In this document: one piece after another, positions 19,901-32,869 of the stretch
How positions within the stretch are numbered: the first letter of the stretch is position 1
How the letters are laid out: every line of letters begins with the position of its first letter
Source of the DNA: Coriaria nepalensis
Taxonomy: Eukaryota; Streptophyta; Magnoliopsida; Cucurbitales; Coriariaceae
DNA length: 64,000 bases
Direction: 5' to 3'
NCBI GenBank assembly: GCA_027186245.1
Contig: CP114489.1
Coordinates: 8,563,501-8,627,500 of the forward strand
Translations under genes and position numbers: made by a program
Notes under the pieces: model-generated
Database searches by the model: none
What the model saw: the letters and a program-made list of their open reading frames with translations, nothing else
What the model was told of the DNA's origin: nothing

Positions 19901-22801
19901 AGGTTCACATCCACTATCCCACCTTTCTCTTTTCCACTTAGTTAGCTCTAAATCTTCTCAATAGGTTCATTATTGGTTCCCTCTCTCACCATCCTGTTTT
20001 CAATTGTATTCCAGTCACTTTCTATTGAAATTATTTTAAATCTGACTTAGAATTCAGGTTTTCTAATTTTCCCAATGAAAATGTAGAGACTATTGTTTTG
20101 ATTTGTTTTATGTCACCACTCAAATTTCCTGTCAGTTTGTCCATTTTGACATCTTATCCATTTCAATCCCCCTGTTGGACGTTATTTTATTTTTCTTTTG
20201 GTGGTCTTGTATGACTTGTTTATACAACCATGTGCAGGTGCTACAATGTTGGGGCTGGTCAAAAGTTGCATTGGCACAAAATTTACCAGTCAATTTGGAG
20301 ATCTAATTGCTGTAAGTAATTTATCGAACTAGTTTATCTATATCAGGTGTTACGGGAACAAATATGGCCTTGTTAAACCGTGCTTCAAGATTTAAGCTGG
20401 CTCCCTCCCTCTCTCCCTCTCTCTCTCCATGCCTGGGTCTCCATCTGTAGACCACATGGAAAACAAAAGGAAGTGGGGCCTCCATAAACCTAGATATAAT
20501 AGATATTGAAAATTTTTGTTGATGATAATCTTCCTGTTTTTTTTTTAATCATTTATCTTGTCTCACCTGTAATGTTACAGTCAGTTTGTCAAAATCACAG
20601 GAGTGGTTTCTTGATAACCTAAATGTCAGAACCGAATAAAATATTTATACATCAAAAAGGCAGATTTTGTTTGGGTTTCCCCCATTTTAGAGAAAGGGTA
20701 GTGGGGTAGGTGCATTTATTATTCCTCTTTAGGTAGGTAGTGAGCTTTGATTCCGCTTTGAGCTGAACTACATCCCATTTTTACATATTTGGTCTTTTCA
20801 GGATCTAGCAATTGATGCTACTTCAACAGTTGGTGTTGATCTTGGCCAAGGATTACGAGAGGTTGATATTAAAAAGTATATCAAGGTTGAGAAGGTTCCT
20901 GGTGGTCAGTTGGAAGATTCTAGAGTCCTGAAGGGAGTTATGATCAATAAAGATGTTATTGCTCCAGGAAAAATGAGAAGAAAGATTGTCAACCCACGTA
21001 TAATTCTTCTGGATTGCCCCCTTGAATATAAGAAAGGTGAGAACCAAACCAATGCTGAGTTGGTCAAGGAAGAAGATTGGGGCGTCCTTTTGAAAATGGA
21101 AGAAGAGTACATTGAGAACCTTTGTGCACAGATCATAAAGTTCAAACCAGACTTGGTCGTTACAGAGAAGGGTCTTAGTGACTTGGCTTGCCACTATCTA
21201 AGCAAAGCTGGCATAAGTGCAATCAGGCGATTGAGAAAAACAGACAATAACAGAATAGCCAAGGCGTGTGGAGCTGTAATTGTGAACAGACCCGATGAAT
21301 TACAGGAATCTGATGTTGGTACTGGTGCTGGTTTGTTTGAAGTTAGAAAGATAGGGGATGAGTTCTTTTCATTCATTGTTGATTGCAAAGACCCCAAAGC
21401 TTGTACTGTTCTTCTAAGAGGAGCCAGCAAAGATCTTTTGAATGAAGTGGAAAGAAATTTGCAGGTAAAATTAATGATGTATGCTGACTGTTAAGGTAAT
21501 TTTCCTTTGATGTTATTGCATTCTGAAAAATTTGTTGCATTACAGGATGCCCTGTCTGTGGCGAGAAACATAATTAAAAACCCAAAACTTGTTCCCGGAG
21601 GTGGGGCTACAGAGTTGACCGTGTCTGCCACTCTGAAACAGAAGAGTTCATCTATTGAGGGCATAGAAAAGGTCATCGCTTCTCAAATATTGTTTTTTAA
21701 ATCATTTTAATATCTGAAGTTTTTAGGTTTGGGGTATAGCACCTGAATTTACAAGCTTATTTATTTATTCTTTTTCATGTGGTCGGAATATAGTGGCCTT
21801 ATGAAGCTGCTGCCATTGCATTTGAAGCCATTCCAAGGACTTTGGCACAAAACTGTGGTGTAAATGTGATCCGGACCATGACAGCCCTTCAAGGAAAGGT
21901 AAGAAGTGATCTGAAGTACTGATGCATAATGGGATATCTGTTAACCTATAATATGATGTAATATTTTCTCTCCTGATTGGTCCATTTCGATTTCTTCAGC
22001 ATGCCAATGGTGAAAATGCATGGACTGGGATAGATGGAAACACGGGTGCAATTTCTGACATGAAAGAGCGCAAGGTATTCTCTTTCACTTCTTCCTTTCT
22101 CTATCTTTGTTAAAGAAAAGTTTTATCTTGGTGGAGAGACTCTTAATTTACTCTTACTATAGGAGTACATATTTTATTGGGAAAAGGAGATTATTTTGAA
22201 TTCGTGGTTGACCTTGTAAAAAACACAACATAATCTCATAATAGACACAATTAGCTAATGTAGGAAAATTAGTCTTTCCTCCCAATTTTTAAAGAATCTC
22301 TCCCTTCTTGAGTCTGTCTTCCACTAGGTTAGTCTTATAATCTTACTTCTCTTAGAACTTTTTTCTTCTACCTGTATAGTACCTGTACCTCTCTGGTCAG
22401 TGAAGAATGATCTTATGTCATGGCTAACCATGTGGTATTGGCACATTAGTTAAACAAGCCAATGAAAATTTAACAACTTAATACTTCCTTTTTTATTCAC
22501 TGGGTCCCACCACTATCCGGGCATATTACCCGATTTAATATTATCACATTGTCCTATTTTCTATCTAATTGAAAATTTCCTTTATCTGGATTTTTACTCT
22601 ATCCTTTGTTGCCAGATATGGGATGCCTATAATGTCAAGTCACAGACCTTTAAGACAGCCATTGAAGCTGCCTGCATGCTCCTCAGAATCGATGACATAG
22701 TGAGTGGCATTAAGAAGAAGCAGGCCCCAGGAGCTGGACCCGCAAAGCCTCAGATCGAGACAGCAGAGGATGCTGACAATGAGCAAATACTTCCCGATTG
22801 A
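16947..22801 (+). CDS. CCT3: T-complex protein 1 subunit gamma (CCT3), 13 exons, 555 aa
   Basis: Gamma subunit of the cytosolic TRiC/CCT chaperonin, an ATP-driven double ring that folds actin, tubulin and other proteins. Exons: 16947-16971, 17198-17259, 17343-17415, 18575-18642, 18803-18872, 19116-19184, 19273-19344, 20238-20311, 20802-21464, 21546-21671, 21794-21898, 22000-22074, 22616-22801. They total 1668 nt in a continuous frame, and 555 aa matches plant CCT3. The start MHAPVLVLK and the end RIDDIVSGIKKKQAPGAG...NEQILPD are typical of the gamma subunit. Group II chaperonin motifs: TTLGPRSMLKM, NDGNAILREL, EVGDGTTSV (GDGTT at residues 90-94, ATP site) and VPGGGATEL (about 408-416). The exon 4 donor is GC, not GT (AAG|GCATTT); all others are GT-AG. 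Intron 3 is longest (about 1.16 kb). No sign of decay. The telo-box upstream suggests growth-linked expression (inference). Confidence 0.97.
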
Positions 22802-23320
22802 TAACTTTGTTGCAGTCTGAAATTGTTCATGCTTTTGGGACGAGGGCTTTTCCTCTTTAGAGCTTGTCTATTTTGCGTTGTGAAAGGGTTCGATCGGCTT
22901 TTGATTTGATCGCTACATGTTTCAAAATTTTTGGTCCTCTTTTGTGCGAATTTTTTCACTTTGGTTTTTTCTTTAAATGTTAGATTTGGACAAGGTAGCT
23001 CTAATGGGAAAAGTTGTAAAACATGAGTTTTGATAGTATTCAATATCTAGTTTCTGACTAATTATAGCATCCCTGTGAGGACAGAAACCATTTCAGCTTG
23101 CATTCATCGTTGCATCAAGTGTTTCTCCTAGGGTATTTTTGGGTTAATTTTTTGTGAGAATGAGAATTTGAATAGATTGAGAATGAGAATGATAAGTAGG
23201 AATATAAATGAAAATGATAATTTTTTATGTAATAAAAGCGACTGTCCTAACGGAGTCAAAGGAGCTCAATTGCAAAACATAAATATAATTTTATTTAAAA
23301 TAAATAAATAGTTTAATTCT
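22802..23320 (+). other. 3' UTR of CCT3 and intergenic spacer
   Basis: Begins after the stop. It is T-rich with no clear AATAAA (AATAAAAG lies at 23231-23238). No gene seen. Confidence 0.4.
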
Positions 23321-23384
23321 CTAAATAATTAAAAATACTTTCAATTTAAGTTTTCGGATTAAAATGAATAATAGAGATATATGA

Positions 23385-23472
23385 TAATTGGGAATGATCT
23401 TGTAATGTATCTTGTAATTGGGAATGATCTTGTAATGATCTTGTAATGATCTTGTAATGATCTTGTAATTCT
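23385..23472. repeat. Tandem repeat, 11-bp unit GATCTTGTAAT
   Basis: GATCTTGTAAT recurs four times in tandem at about 23427-23470, preceded by two interrupted copies (AATTGGGAATGATCTTGTAAT). The convergent 3' ends of CCT3 and the SMR gene lie on either side. Confidence 0.8.
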
Positions 23473-23800
23473 CTAAATAGTGCTCGATGATAAAAACAAT
23501 TATATCAAGTTTTGTAATGTATTGTAACATCATATTTGATTTGGTCATAATACTGATATTAACAAGTTGCGACACTTTCAACAAAGAAAAATCCAATATA
23601 AAAGTGGAAGATTCAAGAGGAATATACAAAGAACCATAGCTTCAATTTGTATACAAAAGATACATAAATAAAATCTCTGTTTCTATAACAACCGAGCCAT
23701 GTAGAGCTGAATTTTCCAGGGTTAATACCTAATATTTTAAGATGCTGGAGGATGATTCATTCTACTCCAAGAAAAAGAATCAATTTATTCAAACGTGAAT

Positions 23801-26800
23801 TTACCTACGAAACTTGGGTCGAACAGTGATTATGCCGGGCCTCGGCTCTTCATATCGGTATCTACAAAAATCAAAATTAAAGATCAGACAAAGATGTGAA
23901 AAAGAACATATATAAAGAATAATTCATGAACTATGAAGCTCCACTTGGTTAGGCAGTTGGAACTATAATTTGAATTTAACTTGAACCTAAAGTATATTTT
24001 ATATGGATTCTGTGAACCTTTATTAAATTTGTGCACCTAAACTAGGATTTTTACGAGTCAACTGAGTTTTAATCTCGAAATGCCATTTAACAATTTGTCC
24101 CAAATGAAAAGTTTCACAATTAGCAACTACCAAAGTGAAGTGGTTGCCTTACCCATTTTCGTTTAGGAAACTTGTAACAGCTATTGGAAGAGCAGCTGGT
24201 CCTCTACTATGCTTACCCACACCTATTAAGAGTAATAGATGACTTAGTATAATAATTTTTTGTAGGATAGAAACAATACAAACCATGCATCAAACCTCAT
24301 ACATGATGAAAATTCTTTGATTGAAGAAGGCACAAGTACCCCGATCTCAAGCATTTGAGCTCGCCTTGTAAAAATGTAAATATGTTGTGGAAAAATAGAG
24401 AGAACAGTGTGAACAGTTCAATACACAATACACATAATTATTAAAATGAAAAAAATGTGCACTCATCATCAGACATAAAATAACTGTCCAATGTTCATTA
24501 AGTACAGCATCTACTTGATTTTTGAAGGATATAGGTTTTATCCTTAATTGTGAGATTACATCTCCACAAGATGCTATGTTCCTGGCAAAGAAAACTTGAG
24601 GGAGGAAAAAAAACTATAATAAAAAAACTACTTTTTTAACTTCTGACTAATTTCTCCACCACCCCCTCTCCCCAGACAGCAGCAACAGGCAAAAGAGAGA
24701 AAAGAAAGGAAAAAAAAAAAGATAAATAATACTTCCTCCAGACATTCAGTATTTGAGATAAAAATACCTGTTATGACCTGTAACGATGTTGGCCTCTGCC
24801 TAGATGATGATCGATCTTTATTATTGACATTCTCTGTAAAACACTCAAGTGAAGGAGAACACACAATCCCTTTCATCTTGTCTTTAATTGGAGACACTGA
24901 ACGATTGGATACTGACTGGGTTTCGATTTTCCACAAGTGTTCTTGCAAGGCTAGCACGGCTTCTTCTGCATGAAGACCATGCAAGTCCAATCTCCAAATA
25001 TTGTTTTCACTATTTCTGATACTTAAAATTTCCTTTGCAGCCTTGGCATTTAACTTTTTGGCTTCCGACCAATCTTCTTGAGACTTCAGTGAGTGCCTCT
25101 GGGCAGATAAATGATCACCCCTCAAAAAGGCATTAGTGGCTGCCCTTGAATGCTGAGATGCTGACCTGTTCATTGAAGGAATGGAATATTCTTGCAATTA
25201 GTGTATAGTGAATAATAAGATACAAGATCATAAAACTGCAATATGATAGGACCCTGTCTAGATAATTACGAATAGGGCTAAACTTTGTTCTGCAATCACC
25301 AAAATAATCAAAATAACATAGGATGGTCTACAATTCGAGAGGTAGACCGTCTCTCCCTAAGAGTTCTTACTCTCCAAAATCTAATCCCCCCTAAACATTA
25401 ACCATACTACTGCCATTTATACTATTAACAACCAATTACTAAAATAGCCCCATAATTAATAATACTAATACTAATAATAATGACAGGTCTAACACAATAT
25501 CATTATTTTCATCAAAAAGATACTACTGAGTTAAGAGCACAGTTATAGCACAGATATCCACTTGCACTAGTATTCACTTAAAAGTGGATACAGTGACCTA
25601 TGGCTATGGCAAGCAATTCTATCAGTACTTTTTGAACTAGGAATCATGACTGGAAAACTGAAATGATATCTCTTTCTCTAACCAGGTTTAGGATGCTGAT
25701 TTGATTGCATTTGAGAAAAGAATTAGTCAACTAGAGCTTAATGCAAACCAGGAGGTATAAACAATAAAATGCCAATCGGTACAATGGCTGGGATATTTTG
25801 ATATTTTGGTATTTTGGACAACCATATGGAACTCTTTATGGGATACGAACTGCACCCTTAACAGTTCAGAAACCCTCGTCAAAGTTCTACCTTACAATAC
25901 TTTAGACAGCAAAAACTTTTGTTTAGAGATTAACATGTTGAGTCATTTTGTATAAGATGTAAATGAGCAGATTCAAAGGATTCAACTTCTTGTGATTCAC
26001 CAAGCCATGACTAACGAACAACAACTCTATCAATATAATCCTAATAGCATGAACCCTGTATTTTTCTATCTAGAGACCATGCCAATTTTGGAAGACCAAG
26101 TCACAGGATCCTCCCCAGGAAAAAGATATTCAAGGATCCTATACAGCTACATTAGATTAATTTCAACTGCCCAGAACCTCATAAAAGAGAGTTTGTTGCA
26201 GTGAAGTTAAGTTACATGTGATACAGGATGGACGCTACTAACCACCTATTGCTGCACGGTCCTAGAGACCTAAACCTCTTCTGCCATATCATTTTGCATT
26301 CCTGGTTTTAACATATATTATATTCAGAACAGGTCTCTAGATCAAATGCAAGATACAGTTGAGGGGTAACAAAACTAGAAGACTCAGAGAAGGGATGCTT
26401 AGTAATTCACTCGTATATTCATGTAAATGGTCATCATACTAGAATAACAACATTATTTGTTACTTTACTATTACTATTAAAATCCACAGATTATCTTAGA
26501 GGAGGGCAATCCATGTGAAATTATAAACTATAGGAACTTCCATGTTGTGACTGTCATGAGATATAAGTCTCAACACTTAAGAACAAGCAAGACAAGTAAT
26601 GAAACATAAGGAAGAAAAAAAGGGAAAAGGAAAAAAGATAGAAAATTTGACACCGTCCTAGAAAAATCATTATTCCAAGTCTACTTACTTATTTTGCTAA
26701 ATTCCTGGCATACATACCTCATCGTAGCTAATGCATCTCTCCTATGGCTCAAGTACGGATCATCTTCTTCTTCCCAGTCAGGTTCAATCGGAACTGACTT

Positions 26801-27478
26801 TAACCATCCAAGATCCAGTTCCAAATTTGCAACATCATAAGAAAGCTTGTCCCTAGAAGAATCATTCCCATCCGTTAAGTTAGTCTTATTCTCTCTGATA
26901 ATATCATCAAGAGCAGAGCTGAGGTCTGAAAGGTCCTCAGTCTTGTGTGATATAATACTTCCCTCTCTCTTTTTGTTGCATGAAAAACCACTAGAGCAGC
27001 TTAATATTCCTACTTTGCTGATCTTATCATTTTCTTCAAAGCTATCATTAGAAACCATTGCTTTCAATAAAGACGAGGCCTCATCAACATCATTATTTAC
27101 AGCTACCAAGATATCCTCAATCAAGCTAATATCCGCCCAAGAATGAAGCCCTTTAAGCTTCTCACTGGCTGGAAGTGAATTAAATTTGTCATCTTTATTG
27201 CTAAACTTCCTACTGAAAGTACCATCTAATGCCAGCTTGTTATCATCAACATTTTGCATTGAATCTGAAAAATCTGCAGAAGGGAGAAGTAAAGAGGAGA
27301 AAGGCCTCCCTGAAAACCCATTTCTTTTAGGTAAGTTTTCACTTGGGAGCAAAGAGGGGCTAGCCTTTTGTAAAGATGGGAAAGGGTCCCTCTCAATCTC
27401 AGATTCGGGGCATTGTTTCTGTCTCTGAATAAGGTCAAAGGCAGCCCAGCCAGTAGATTTACCTCTACCCCTTGACAT
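23801..27478 (-). CDS. SMR-domain protein with DUF1771 and CUE-like segment, 4 coding exons, 429 aa
   Basis: Coding exons on -: 27478-26718, 25165-24768, 24222-24153, 23861-23801 (1290 nt, continuous frame, stop TAA at 23803-23801). The start MSRGRGKSTGWAAFDLIQRQ is chosen over an in-frame ATG at 27595 because that leader looks untranslated and the family starts this way. A CUE-like segment lies at about 112-143 (LHSWADISLIEDILVAV). DUF1771 is at about 250-305 (SASQHSRAATNAFLRGDHLS, then EDWSEAKKLNAKAAKEIL). The SMR domain is at about 312-410 with the signature LDLHGLHAEEA (313-323) and the distal ITGVGKHSRG; the last residues are ITVRPKFRR. SMR domains bind or cleave nucleic acid, and the combination resembles the plant CID5-7/At5g58720 group, but the substrate is unknown. 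A 5'-UTR intron is likely (about 27843-27553). Intron 1 (26717-25166) shows no ORF. Confidence 0.93.
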
Positions 27479-28140
27479 CTTCCAAATAATTACCGTTTCA
27501 ACCTGAACTGACGGCAAAAAAGAACTCAAGGGAGTTGATTTCTCTGTATCATCCAGAATTTCAGGAAAACAAAATTCAATATGACAGAAGTTCAATAAAA
27601 TATATCATATTCAAATAGAAAAACAAGCCAATCGCACAACAAAGGACTATTCAGCTGATTTACAGAGATGATAAAGATCCAAGTTAATTTTAGAGAAAGA
27701 AAACTACAAAATACACCGCCAAAAAAAAAAAAACATAAATTTTGGACACAAAAAACAAGTAAATCACAGTACTTCAGAACGAATAAATCAACCAGAAAAC
27801 AGAGAAAAAAAATTTACAGAAGAAACAAAACAAAAGCTTTACCTAAATACTGAATTGAGGTGAGTCGCTATTTGAGAAAAGCAAGAAACCACGGCGTGAA
27901 TCGATGTGAGATGAAAGGGGGGAAAAGGTCAGAATTTCGATAGCAGAAATCAAACACCAGCTCTGTAGATTCCTCGAGTCTTCCTCTTGTTTCCTTGTTG
28001 CAGATTCTCATAGCCATTCTCTACTTTTCTTGGTTCAATCTGATAAGGATTTTGCGAAGCTGCAGCGACTAACTATTTAGAGTAAGATGTTTTCTTCTCC
28101 CGGGTTCAGGGGGAAGGTCAACGATGATGGAGACCTTTCA
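27479..28140 (-). promoter_or_regulatory. 5' UTR, probable UTR intron and promoter of the SMR gene
   Basis: On -, CAGTATTTAG|GTAAAGC near 27843 could be a donor and a pyrimidine-rich stretch ending GATGATACAG near 27553 the acceptor. This would place an intron in the leader, common for such genes. The promoter would be above about 27930. This is inference from splice-like sites only. Confidence 0.4.
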
Positions 28141-28199
28141 ATAATTCAGGTTCCAACCACCCTGCCTTGAAATTACAAATTTTCCTTTTCAACGAAAGG

Positions 28200-31100
28200 C
28201 ATTAATGGATAGTAAAAGTGGCAAAATAGGACCGATGCGGAACAATAAAAAAACGATACGAATACGGATATAGTATGAATTAGTCTTACTGTATTATGCC
28301 CAATATTAAAACTCGCATGCACGAATTTTTCATACCGACATGCTGGTCCATTCTAGTACGCGGACCAAAAAAGCTCTTAGGCACAGGCTTAGGCCTGAGC
28401 CCAGGCTCTCACCATGTGGGCTGACAGCATGCTAGCCCACTCTTGCAAGCCTCTTAGACGTAAGACTACGCTTGCACCTAAGCTCTCTCTATGTGGGCCC
28501 ACTCTCACATTTCCTTTTTTTTTATTTTAAATTTTAAATTTTTTTCCTCTTATTTTTTCTTATAAATATCTATATTTGTTTTCATAATTTTCATACTTCA
28601 ATTTATATTTTACTATATTTCTATCTAATTTTTCATATTTTTCTCAATCTCTATTCTCTATAATCTCTTTCTATTTTTCTAATTCTTTTCAATCTCCCTC
28701 TAATCTCTTGACTCTCCAATTTTTTGTCTCAAATTATATGCTCTCAAATTCTCATTTTCAACCGGAAAGTTTTCATCAATTGAATTTGAATCATTGTAAG
28801 TTGTTACTTACTTACATTTATTTTCACGTTTTATTCTATATTTACTAATTTATTTAATAAGTCATAATATTTACTATTATTTTGATATAGAAAATAAATC
28901 CCCACCATGAAAATATTATCGGTAGGGTTAGTAATTTATCCTATGATGATGCAAGAACTAGAGAAGGCTTATCTAAATTGATTATTGTTACTGATTTAAA
29001 TACCTATAAGTTTAAGTGAAAGTAAATATTTTGAAGATTTTATTAAAAATTGGTTTAATCTACACTATTGTAAAAAAAGTAGAAATATAATTAGAAAAGA
29101 TTTAGAATTATATTTTAAAAAACAACGTGATGCTTTAAAATTAGAATTAGAAGCAACTCATGTTAGGATTACATTAATTTCAGATATTCGGAGTTTTCGA
29201 TCTAAACAAGATTATTTATATGTAGTCACACATTATTTAGATTCTAAATGGGTACTAAATAAAAAAAATCATAGGTTTTAGAGTAATTGAGCATAAACAT
29301 AATACTGAAAATATTTCTGAAATAATTTTAAGCGAGTTTGATATAAAATAATGTATAATATCAATTACCTTAGATAATGCTTGTACAAACACGAGAACTA
29401 TACATTTTTTATAATCCCAATTAGATGGATATAATGGACAATATTTATGTATCAATGTTGTGCTTGTCATGTTATCAACCTAATAGATAAAAAAGGTTTG
29501 AAATTAGTAAGTGAAGAAATTGAAAAAATTAGAAAAGCATTAGCTTGGCAAGGTAATTCAAATTTGTGTGTTTCTACATTTAAAACATTTTGTACTTCCT
29601 TAAATATAAAATCTAGAAAAGTTTCTCTTGATATGAATGTTAGATGAAATTTTACTTATACTATGTTAAAGCATGATTTACCTTATAGTAATGAGATTAG
29701 TTTATTTTATTATTAAAAAAAAGTAAAATTTTATTATTTGATAATAATTAGGATACTGTTAGAAAAATTACTAAATTTTTAGAAGTTTTTTTATAACTCT
29801 ACTGTATTTTTTTCTGGTGTTTATTATCATATTTCATCGTTAGTTCTTCTAGAACTTCTTAAAATGACTTTGATTTTTAACCAGTATGTTAATGATGCTT
29901 TTTTTGGATCTATTGTAATTAATGAAGGAATTTTTTTTAAAATATTGGTCTGATATTCTACTCGTGTATTCTTTAAGAGTCATTTTAGATCCTAGGATTA
30001 AGCTTGAAAGTTATAAAGAAATTCTTACTTTTATTGGTGATAACTTAAATTTTGATTATACTTCTCAAATTGCTAACGCTTCTGATAAGTTGTATTAAGT
30101 TTTTAGTGTTTATGAAACCAAGTACAGTGACTTACAACCTTAACGACTGAAGAAAAAATAAACAGAAGATAAATTGTTATGAGGAAGTACTCTTAAAGCG
30201 GAAGGGTTCCTCAAGTTCAAGTTCTGGGCAAGATAGTTTAGCTTTGGAATTAGTGACGCCTTCGAGCATAACCGAAAGACCTAGTAGTACACAATACGAC
30301 GAGCTTTTAAAATATCTTAGAGGTGATTGTGATGAAAAATGAGACTTTAATATTTTGGAATGGTGAAAGTTAAACTCATTTAGGTTTCCAATATTGGTCC
30401 GATTGGCACACGACGTCCTAACTATTCCAGTTTTAACAGTTTCTTTAGAAGCGGCTTTTAGCATAAGTGGGCAAATTATTAGTGATCGAAGAACATCATT
30501 AATACCAGAGATGGTGGAATTATTATTATGCCTACGAGGTTGGGAATGCGCCCTTAAAAGAGATCAACATTGCATGGAAAGTGAAGACTTACTCGGAGCT
30601 TTTGATTTTTTATACCCCGAATACGAAAATTCTAGTTCTAGTCAGGAAGGAGTAGTAGGAGATAGTTCTGAAATTTAGAGAATTCGATTTATAATTATAA
30701 ATTTATGGTTTTTTATTTTTTTTTTATTTTTAGATCTTGTATCATAGGTTGATGACCGATTTTCTCTTATCATGGTCAGGAGGGGTTTTTTCATTGGAGA
30801 TCATTTTGTACATTGAAACTTTTCAATTAATGCAAGATCTTTTTTGGACAAATAATATTTCTCACAGTTTATTTATAATTTTAATTATTAATAGTATATG
30901 AACTACCTTCTTAGCTGCTCGTCTTCTTGAGACTTGAGATGTCCAAACTCCAAACTCTCTTATTTCTCCTGGGTCCCTTCTCTGGTTCGACATTCGCATC
31001 TTCATCATATCATAAATAAGAAAACATCTAAACATTTGAACATAAGAAAAATATATAATAGTCATGGACCTTTCGGCACGGCATGGTACGGTACGGGCCC

Positions 31101-31255
31101 ACGGGCTGGCATGGCATAACATGTTTATGACCCGTTACTATGTCCGAGTCATGCCATGCCCGACAGATTATGTGTCGTGTCAAAGCCATGTTGTGCCAAC
31201 ACGAATTGTAACCTTTATTAGATAGTCTTCTGAATTTACCTTTGATATAATAAAT
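28200..31255 (+). mobile_element. hAT-superfamily DNA transposon remnant
   Basis: The core is a decayed hAT transposase (see next feature). Both flanks carry GC-richer, repetitive subterminal DNA in an otherwise AT-rich setting: 28360-28510 (AGGCTTAGGCCTGAGCCC, ATGTGGGCTGACAGCATGCT and a repeat of it) and 31060-31200 (GGCACGGCATGGTACGG, CGGGCTGGCATGGCATAAC, GTCATGCCATGCCCGAC). Such ends are usual for plant hAT elements. I could not identify a convincing terminal inverted repeat or 8-bp target duplication, so the ends are approximate. Confidence 0.65.
28930..30678 (+). pseudogene. hAT transposase (RICESLEEPER/ZBED type), decayed
   Basis: Translated in shifting frames, + shows YFEDFIKNWFNLHYCKKSRN near 29021, then RIRSFRSK-like sequence and DYLYVVTHYLDSKWVL (first Asp region) near 29210-29260. 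ITLDNACTNTRT (second Asp) lies near 29361, and CCACHVINLIDKKGLK is within the open block 29447-29647, which also carries KIRKALAWQGNSNL. At 30394-30678 an intact hATC dimerisation segment reads VLTIPVLTVSLEAAFSISG, QIISDRRTSLIPEMVELLLC and ends acidic. The parts occur in normal order over about 1.75 kb. Many stops and frameshifts between 29640 and 30390 show that it is dead. Confidence 0.85.
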
Positions 31256-31283
31256 CTTAATTTATTAATTCCAATATTATTTT

Positions 31284-32249
31284 AGTGGCTCCCGAATCTA
31301 CTATCTAAGATGACAAATCATCTTCCACTAAAAATGCTTCTAAAACAAGTAAATCAAATTTGCCTTTCTTTTTCTCCTTCAGCTCGGAGAGATACTTGTT
31401 ATAGTTTCTCTTCCAATGGTCATCAACTCCACAATGAAAACACTTTTCCTTGGATTCCTTTTTCTTGGAGTTGTCTTTCTTCTTATTCTACATGCCTTTA
31501 GGTGACTTTTTGGCTTTCTTTCCCTTCTTGTTCTTTCCATTGATGTTTCTTCTCTTATTGTTCTTAACATAAGAGGAAGGCAGCTTTTATTCAGCAACAT
31601 TTGCTTCACCCTCTTTGGACCTAGCCTTATTAAGGGTCTCAAAGGTTTGCAACACATTCAACAGCTGAGTCATGTTATATTTCAACTTGTTCATAACATA
31701 GTTTGTAGTGAATGTAGCAAAAGCCAATGAGAGTGACTCAAGTATGATGCTAACTTGAGTGTGCTCATTAATGGTAGCCCTATGTATTTATGCCTCATGC
31801 ATCATGTTGATCATGTTCAAAACATAATCTCTGACAGAAACTCCTTTCATTTTGGAATTCATGTAGGTTTTAGTAGCCTCATGACGACTTTGGCCGGATT
31901 GCTGCCCCAACAAAGCGTGGAGAGACTTTAATATCTCATATGCTGTCTCTAGATTTTCATGTTTCTTCCTACGAACATTACTCATGCTCATCAATATATA
32001 GCATTTTTCCTTGTTATTGGATTGGATCCAATTGTCATACTTTTCCCATATATTGCGGGCAATATTGGCAGCGGGCTCTTCAGAACATTTCTCGATCAAG
32101 ACAAACTTATGCTTTTCACATATTAATACCATGTTTGGATTCGATTTCCATCTCATAAAATTATCACCAGTTAATTTGTATTCATTTAGTAATATGGTAA
32201 TGGGATTGTTGATCGAAGACATGTTGATTGCTGAAATTAAATAAAACAT
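31284..32249 (-). pseudogene. copia gag (UBN2 type) and protease start
   Basis: Open block 32249-31788 (153 codons) with the copia gag hallmark YKLTGDNFMRWKSNPNMVL, VLIEKCSEEPAAN, a NWIQSNNKEKCYILMSMSN block, and KGVSVRDYVLNMINMMHEA at the end. After a stop and frame changes the nucleocapsid knuckle reads CFHCGVDDHWKRNYNKYL (last Cys now Tyr) near 31446-31395, then FDLLVLEAFLVEDDLSS and VDSGAT (protease Asp-Ser-Gly). The likely true start is either 32249 or the MSSINNP methionine at 32222. It is truncated and dead. Confidence 0.87.
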
Positions 32250-32869
32250 ACATAATTGATTATAATTGAAATAAATATCAATGTTTTAGAATAGTGAATA
32301 TGATGTATGAATGCAATAATTAAAACACATAAAATTATTTATTACTAAACCATAATAAATCAATTCAACAATCAATATACTGCCTTAGGGTCGGTTATAT
32401 TAATTTCAAATTAACTTTGAGACATTCTCAAACCTACGAGTCAAACTTAAAATATCTCATATTTTCCCTTTTGCTCATAAGTTACCGTTTATTTGGTCAA
32501 GACATAATTAACCCTTAAAGTTTAATTATGCCTTTGTGAGTATAACCCATTATTTCATAGTCCATGACTTAACTCGAAAAGTTCCGCCGTAGGGTCGGTC
32601 AAGTTCAAAATACATCACTTTTTCTTATCTTCTTAAGAAGCCAACATTGATATTGATATGTTCTGAAATCTTCCTTAGGGGAACGAAAACAAAGTTGTCT
32701 CGAGGTCATTCCATATCTTACGGTGTTGTACTAATAATTGAGACCATAGATTATTTGTCAAATCAACCTTCTCCCACTCACTATTTTGAAATATGGGTTT
32801 TCATAAAACATCCTATGTTTTCTATTAATTAATTCAAAATTAATTACTAGTTAACCATACTTTAATATG

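Noticed and set aside
24628..24767. Continuation of the SMR exon beyond ITG into a low-complexity tail
   Set aside because: It is intron 2: the frame picks up exactly at 24222 with GVGKHSRG after a proper acceptor, giving the complete SMR domain.
27479..27595. In-frame upstream ATG at 27595 that would extend the SMR protein by 39 residues
   Set aside because: The extension does not resemble the family N-terminus, and an acceptor-like GATACAG lies in it. MSRGRGKSTGWAAFDL is the expected start.
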